Shown here piece after piece: positions 59,114 through 64,000 of a DNA stretch of 64,000 nt. Source of the stretch: an uncultured Holophagaceae bacterium (lineage in GTDB: Bacteria; Acidobacteriota; Holophagae; Holophagales; Holophagaceae); contig CAISFO010000029.1 in assembly GCA_903884655.1 (NCBI GenBank), forward strand, positions 1 to 64,000, given 5' to 3'. Numbering within the stretch: position 1 is the first letter of the stretch; each line of letters opens with the position of its first letter. The translations under genes and the position numbers were made by a program. The notes under the pieces are model-generated. The model searched no databases. It worked only from the letters and a program-made list of their open reading frames with translations, and was not told where the DNA came from.

Positions 59114-59197
59114 CGGAAGAGCCGACTCAGCGGACGGCGCATCTCGACGGAGGTTCAGAGAGGTCGGATTGTCGTCCCATCGAACCTCCTTTCCGGC
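59114..59197 (-). promoter_or_regulatory. Conserved leader element, copy 3 (upstream of ABC permease)
   Basis: Minus strand GCCGGAAAGGAGGTTCGATGG...GAACCTCCGTCGAG...CGGCTCTTCCG; matches copy 1. Confidence 0.75.
59127..59180 (-). CDS. Putative leader peptide MGRQSDLSEPPSRCAVR
   Basis: AGGAGG SD before ATG; EPPS at codons 9-12; ends 86 nt before the permease start. Confidence 0.7.
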   Translation of the reverse strand: MGRQSDLSEPPSRCAVR

Positions 59198-59328
59198 GCC
59201 AGGGCCAAGGCCAGTCTGACCTTCGGCCGGGCCCCGGTCAACCCAGGGTAACTCTCTCGGGCAAGGCTGTGGGCAGCCCTCGACTCCCTTCACAAAGAAG
59301 TCACAGGTGGGGAGGTTCCGCCACTGCT

Positions 59329-60306
<978 letters not shown>

Positions 60307-60452
60307 CTTGACTCGAAAGCGGGACGCCCGGAATGCATCCGTTGACTTCTGGTAAGTCTCCTATGACCTAGGGTAAGTGGTTCCGGCCATCCTTCCGGAT
60401 GCTAGGCTCCTCTGAAACCTAGAGCCACAGTCACTTCCCTTCTGGAGGACCC

Positions 60453-61601
60453 ATGCGATCCGCAGTCATCGTCGAAGCCAAGCGAACCCCCATCGGCCGG
60501 GGCGTCAAGGGCGCCTATGCCGCCACCCGTCCTGAGCAGCTGGGCTCGGTGGTGATCGAAGCCATCAAGCCTCTGCTGAAGGACTGGTCGGGTCTCGAGG
60601 ACGTCCTGGTGGGCTGCGCCATGCCCGAGGGCGAGCAGGGCATGAACATGGCCCGCCTCATCAGCATCCGGGCTGGTCTGCCCCTCACCGCCGGCGCCGC
60701 CACCATCAACCGTTTCTGCGGCAGCAGCCAGGAGGCCATGCTCATGGCCGCCCGGGCCATCATGGCCGACCAGGGTGATCTCTTCCTCGCGGGTGGCGTG
60801 GAGAGCATGTCCAAGGTGCCCATGATGGGCTTCAACGTCAGCGTGGATCCCCACATCACCAAGAATTTCCCCAATGCCTATGTCTCCATGGGCATCACGG
60901 CCGAAAACCTGGCCAAGGAATACAAGATCACCCGTCGGGACCAGGACGAGTTCGCCTTCAACAGCCATCAGAAGGCTGCCGCCGCCTGGAAGGCCGGCAA
61001 GTTCGAGAACGAGGTCGTGCGCTTCGAGACCAAGGGGCTGGACGGCAAGCCCTTCACCCTGAAGCAGGATGAGTGCGTCCGCGCCGAGACCAGCCTCGAG
61101 AAGCTGGGTGAATTGAAGGCCGTCTTCCTGGCGGATGGCTGCGTCACTGCTGGCAACAGCTCCCCCATCACCGACGGCGCCGCCTTCCTGCTGGTGATGG
61201 AAGAAGGCCTGGCCAAGTCCCTGGGCCTGAAGGCCCGGGCCCGGATCATCGGCGGGGCCGTGGCCGGCGTGGAACCGGAGCGCATGGGCATCGGCCCTGT
61301 GCCTGCCGTCAAGAAGCTGCTGACCCGTTTCGGTCTCAAGCTCGACCAGATCGACGCCATGGAACTGAACGAGGCCTTCGCCGCCCAGAGCCTGGCGGTG
61401 ATCCGCGAAGGGGGCTATGACCCAGCCAAGGTGAATGCCTGGGGTGGCGCCATCGCCGTGGGTCATCCCCTCGGCGCCAGCGGCGCCCGCATCCTCACCA
61501 CCCTGCTCAACCGCCTGGAGACCGATGGCGGCAAGTACGGCATCGCCACCATGTGCATCGGTGGCGGCCAGGGCATCGCGTCCCTCATCGAGAAGCTGTA
61601 A
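60453..61601 (+). CDS. fadA: Acetyl-CoA C-acyltransferase (thiolase)
   Basis: TINRFCGSSQEAM active-site Cys, NAWGGAIAVGHPLGASGARI, CIGGGQGIA. Confidence 0.92.
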   Translation: MRSAVIVEAKRTPIGRGVKGAYAATRPEQLGSVVIEAIKPLLKDWSGLEDVLVGCAMPEGEQGMNMARLISIRAGLPLTAGAATINRFCGSSQEAMLMAARAIMADQGDLFLAGGVESMSKVPMMGFNVSVDPHITKNFPNAYVSMGITAENLAKEYKITRRDQDEFAFNSHQKAAAAWKAGKFENEVVRFETKGLDGKPFTLKQDECVRAETSLEKLGELKAVFLADGCVTAGNSSPITDGAAFLLVMEEGLAKSLGLKARARIIGGAVAGVEPERMGIGPVPAVKKLLTRFGLKLDQIDAMELNEAFAAQSLAVIREGGYDPAKVNAWGGAIAVGHPLGASGARILTTLLNRLETDGGKYGIATMCIGGGQGIASLIEKL

Positions 61602-61634
61602 TCCAACCACACGACATCGACCTGGAGGTTGGAC

Positions 61635-63998
61635 ATGAACATCAAGAAGATCGGCGTACTCGGTTCCGGTGTGATGGGCTCGGGCATCGCGGCCCATGTG
61701 GCGTCCGCGGGCTGCCAGGTGGAGCTGCTGGACATCGTCATCGACGACGCTGCCCCCGACAAGCTGGCGGAAGGAGCCCTGGCGGCCCTGGCCAAGTCCA
61801 GGCCCGCGTTGGCCATGCACGCCTCCTTCCTCAAGAAGATCCGGCCCGGCAACCTGCGGGATCACCTGGACCGCCTGTCGGACTGCGACTGGGTGGTGGA
61901 GGTGGTGAAGGAGGACCTGGGCATCAAGCGCGAGCTCTACACCCGGCTGGAGCCCAATCTCAAGGCCGGGGCGTGGATCAGCTCCAACACCTCGGGCATC
62001 CCCCTGAAGCTGCTGGTGGAGGGCCGCACGGACGCCTTCCGGCAGCACTTCGTCATCACCCACTTCTTCAACCCGGTGCGCTACCTGCGCCTGCTGGAAT
62101 TCGTGAAGGGCCCCGAAGTGGACGAGGCGGAGGCCATGGCCTTCCGCACCTGGCTGGAGGAGGGCCTGGGCAAGGAAGTGGTGCCCGCCTATGACAGCCC
62201 CACCTTCATCGGCAACCGCATCGGCATCCACGGCATCATGGCCACCCTGCACCTGGGCCTGAAGGAGAAGATCCCCTTCGAGGTGCTGGACCTGGTGCTG
62301 GGCGACGCCGCGGCCCGGGCCAAGAGCGCCGCCTTCCGCACCGCCGACCTGGCGGGTGTGGACATCCTCGCGGCCACCGCGAAGAACGTCTACGACCTCT
62401 GCCCCAACGATGAAGTCCGCGATGTCTTCAAGTTCCCCGAGTTCCTCCAGTGGATGCTGGACCACAAGCTCTTCGGCAACAAGGTCAAGCAGGGCTTCTT
62501 CAAGAAGGGCCCCAAGGACGAGAAGGGCAGGAAGACTTTCCTGGCCATCGACCCCGCCACCCGCGAGTACATCCCGCAGGTCAAGCGCGACTGGCCCATC
62601 CTCAAGGAACTGAAGGGCATCGATGATCCCGCCGAGAAGGTGAAGACCCTGCTCACCAGCGATACGGAGGCCGGCCGCCTAGCCTGGCGCTGCATCGCAC
62701 CCAACCTCACCTACGCCGTGAACCGGCTGGGCGAGGTGACCGATGGCCCCCTCAACGTGGATCGCGCCATCCGCAACGGGTTCGCCTTCGAGCTGGGGCC
62801 CTTCGAGCTCTGGGACACCCTGGGCGTGGAGCGGGTCGTGGCCCGCATGAAGTTCGAGGACATGCCCATCGCGCCCCTGGTCGAGCAAATGCTCGCCAAG
62901 GGCATCACCAGCTTCTACCGCTGGCAGCACGGCCTGCCGGTGGCCCAGCTGAATCCAAAGACCCTGGCCTTCGATCCGATCCTCGAAGACAAGCGGGTGA
63001 TCATCCTCAAGAGCCGGGAAGGCCAGGGCAAGGTGGTCGCCGAGAACGGCAGCTGCCAGCTCATCGATCTGGGCGACGATGTGGCCTGCCTCGCGTTCCG
63101 TTCCAAGATGAACGCCCTGGACGACGGCATCATCGGCCTCATGGAAGACACCGTGCAGAAGCATGTGCCCGGCCGGTTCAAGGGCCTGGTGGTGGGCAAC
63201 CAGGGTCAGCACTTCAGCGCCGGTGCCAACCTGGTGATGGTGCTGAACGCCGCCAAGGACAAGCAGTTCGACCTCATCGAGGAAGTGGCCCGGCGCCTGC
63301 AGTATGCCGCCCGCATGCTCACCTACGCGCCGTTCCCCACGGTGGCGGCGCCCTTCAACCTGGCCCTGGGCGGCGGCTGTGAGGTCACCATGGCCTGCCA
63401 GCGGGTCGTGGGTCACGCCGAGCTCTACATCGGCCTGGTGGAAGTGGGCGTGGGTGTCATCCCGGCCGGCGGCGGCTGCCTCCAGATGCTCCTCCGCATG
63501 GAGGACGCCCTGACCGCCAAGGGCGAGCTGGGTCCCATGCCCAAGGTGAAGGCCAGCTTCCAGGGCATCGGCACGGCCACGGTCCACACCAGCTTCGACG
63601 AGGCCCAGCGCAACGGCTACCTGCGCCGCACGGACCGCCGTGTGATGAACAAGGCCTTCCTGCTCAACGAGGCCAAGCAGGAGGTCCTCAAGATGGCCGC
63701 CGACTTCCAGCCCATCCAGGAGCGCACCCTGCGCCTGCCGGGCCTGGGGGGCAGCGAAGCCCTCAAGCTGGCCGTCAGAGACTTCCAGCTCCAGGGCCTG
63801 GCCAGCGAGCACGACGCCGTCATCATGGGCGAGCTGGCCAATATCCTCTGCGGCGGGGACGTGAGCCTGGTCCAGGAAGTCACCGAGGAGCGCATCCTCG
63901 AGCTGGAGCGCCAGGCCTTCGCCCGGCTCTGCAGCTACGAGAAGACCCAGGCCCGCATGGAGTCGATCCTGAAATCGGGCAAGCCGCTCAGAAACTAG
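61635..63998 (+). CDS. fadB: 3-hydroxyacyl-CoA dehydrogenase / enoyl-CoA hydratase fusion
   Basis: IKKIGVLGSGVMGSGIAAHVAS, HFFNPVRYLRLLE, FIGNRIG; C-terminal crotonase region AAPFNLALGGGCEVTMACQR. Confidence 0.9.
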   Translation: MNIKKIGVLGSGVMGSGIAAHVASAGCQVELLDIVIDDAAPDKLAEGALAALAKSRPALAMHASFLKKIRPGNLRDHLDRLSDCDWVVEVVKEDLGIKRELYTRLEPNLKAGAWISSNTSGIPLKLLVEGRTDAFRQHFVITHFFNPVRYLRLLEFVKGPEVDEAEAMAFRTWLEEGLGKEVVPAYDSPTFIGNRIGIHGIMATLHLGLKEKIPFEVLDLVLGDAAARAKSAAFRTADLAGVDILAATAKNVYDLCPNDEVRDVFKFPEFLQWMLDHKLFGNKVKQGFFKKGPKDEKGRKTFLAIDPATREYIPQVKRDWPILKELKGIDDPAEKVKTLLTSDTEAGRLAWRCIAPNLTYAVNRLGEVTDGPLNVDRAIRNGFAFELGPFELWDTLGVERVVARMKFEDMPIAPLVEQMLAKGITSFYRWQHGLPVAQLNPKTLAFDPILEDKRVIILKSREGQGKVVAENGSCQLIDLGDDVACLAFRSKMNALDDGIIGLMEDTVQKHVPGRFKGLVVGNQGQHFSAGANLVMVLNAAKDKQFDLIEEVARRLQYAARMLTYAPFPTVAAPFNLALGGGCEVTMACQRVVGHAELYIGLVEVGVGVIPAGGGCLQMLLRMEDALTAKGELGPMPKVKASFQGIGTATVHTSFDEAQRNGYLRRTDRRVMNKAFLLNEAKQEVLKMAADFQPIQERTLRLPGLGGSEALKLAVRDFQLQGLASEHDAVIMGELANILCGGDVSLVQEVTEERILELERQAFARLCSYEKTQARMESILKSGKPLRN

Positions 63999-64000
63999 AA

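Noticed and set aside
60402-62465. 687-aa minus-strand ORF opposite the thiolase and FadB-like genes
   Set aside because: Antisense artefact of biased codon usage.

Overview
This is a 64 kb, high-GC, gene-dense bacterial chromosomal window. Gene content and codon bias suggest an acidobacterial/Holophaga-Geothrix-like genome, but that is inference only. Most of it is ordinary chromosome: carAB, tadA, a tRNA-Ser(CGA), a fadA/fadB-like pair, MoxR ATPase, several PAS/hybrid histidine kinases, c-di-GMP proteins, TonB-dependent receptors, a Ser/Thr kinase, PBP4 and SRAP. The left edge carries what looks like the end of an IS21-type insertion sequence that decapitates a hybrid histidine kinase. Positions 8653-12154 hold a complete phosphite uptake/oxidation operon (ptxABCD-like). 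The most interesting region is 50.1-59.25 kb, a metal-transport neighbourhood containing a porin with a His-rich loop, an Nramp-related transporter with altered metal-site motifs, an MgtE_N/CBS protein, an unannotated 38-aa membrane peptide, a CDF transporter and a divergent ABC transporter. Three of its transport genes are each preceded by a previously unlisted 17-18 aa leader ORF. All three leaders have the pattern M-x7-(E/D)PPS: identical spacing, a conserved SD context, and Pro-Pro codons (CCTCC) complementary to the leader's own SD (GGAGG). This looks like a metal-responsive leader-peptide/attenuator regulon. Other items are a 268-bp element with 31-bp imperfect terminal inverted repeats that hijacks the 3' end of the Nramp gene, a 64-bp direct duplication of an ABC-ATPase 3' end, identical 9-C tracts upstream of two TonB receptors (candidate phase variation), a terminator/attenuator before carA, a zeta-toxin-like kinase overlapping a 63-aa ORF, and a 45-bp interspersed intergenic repeat.
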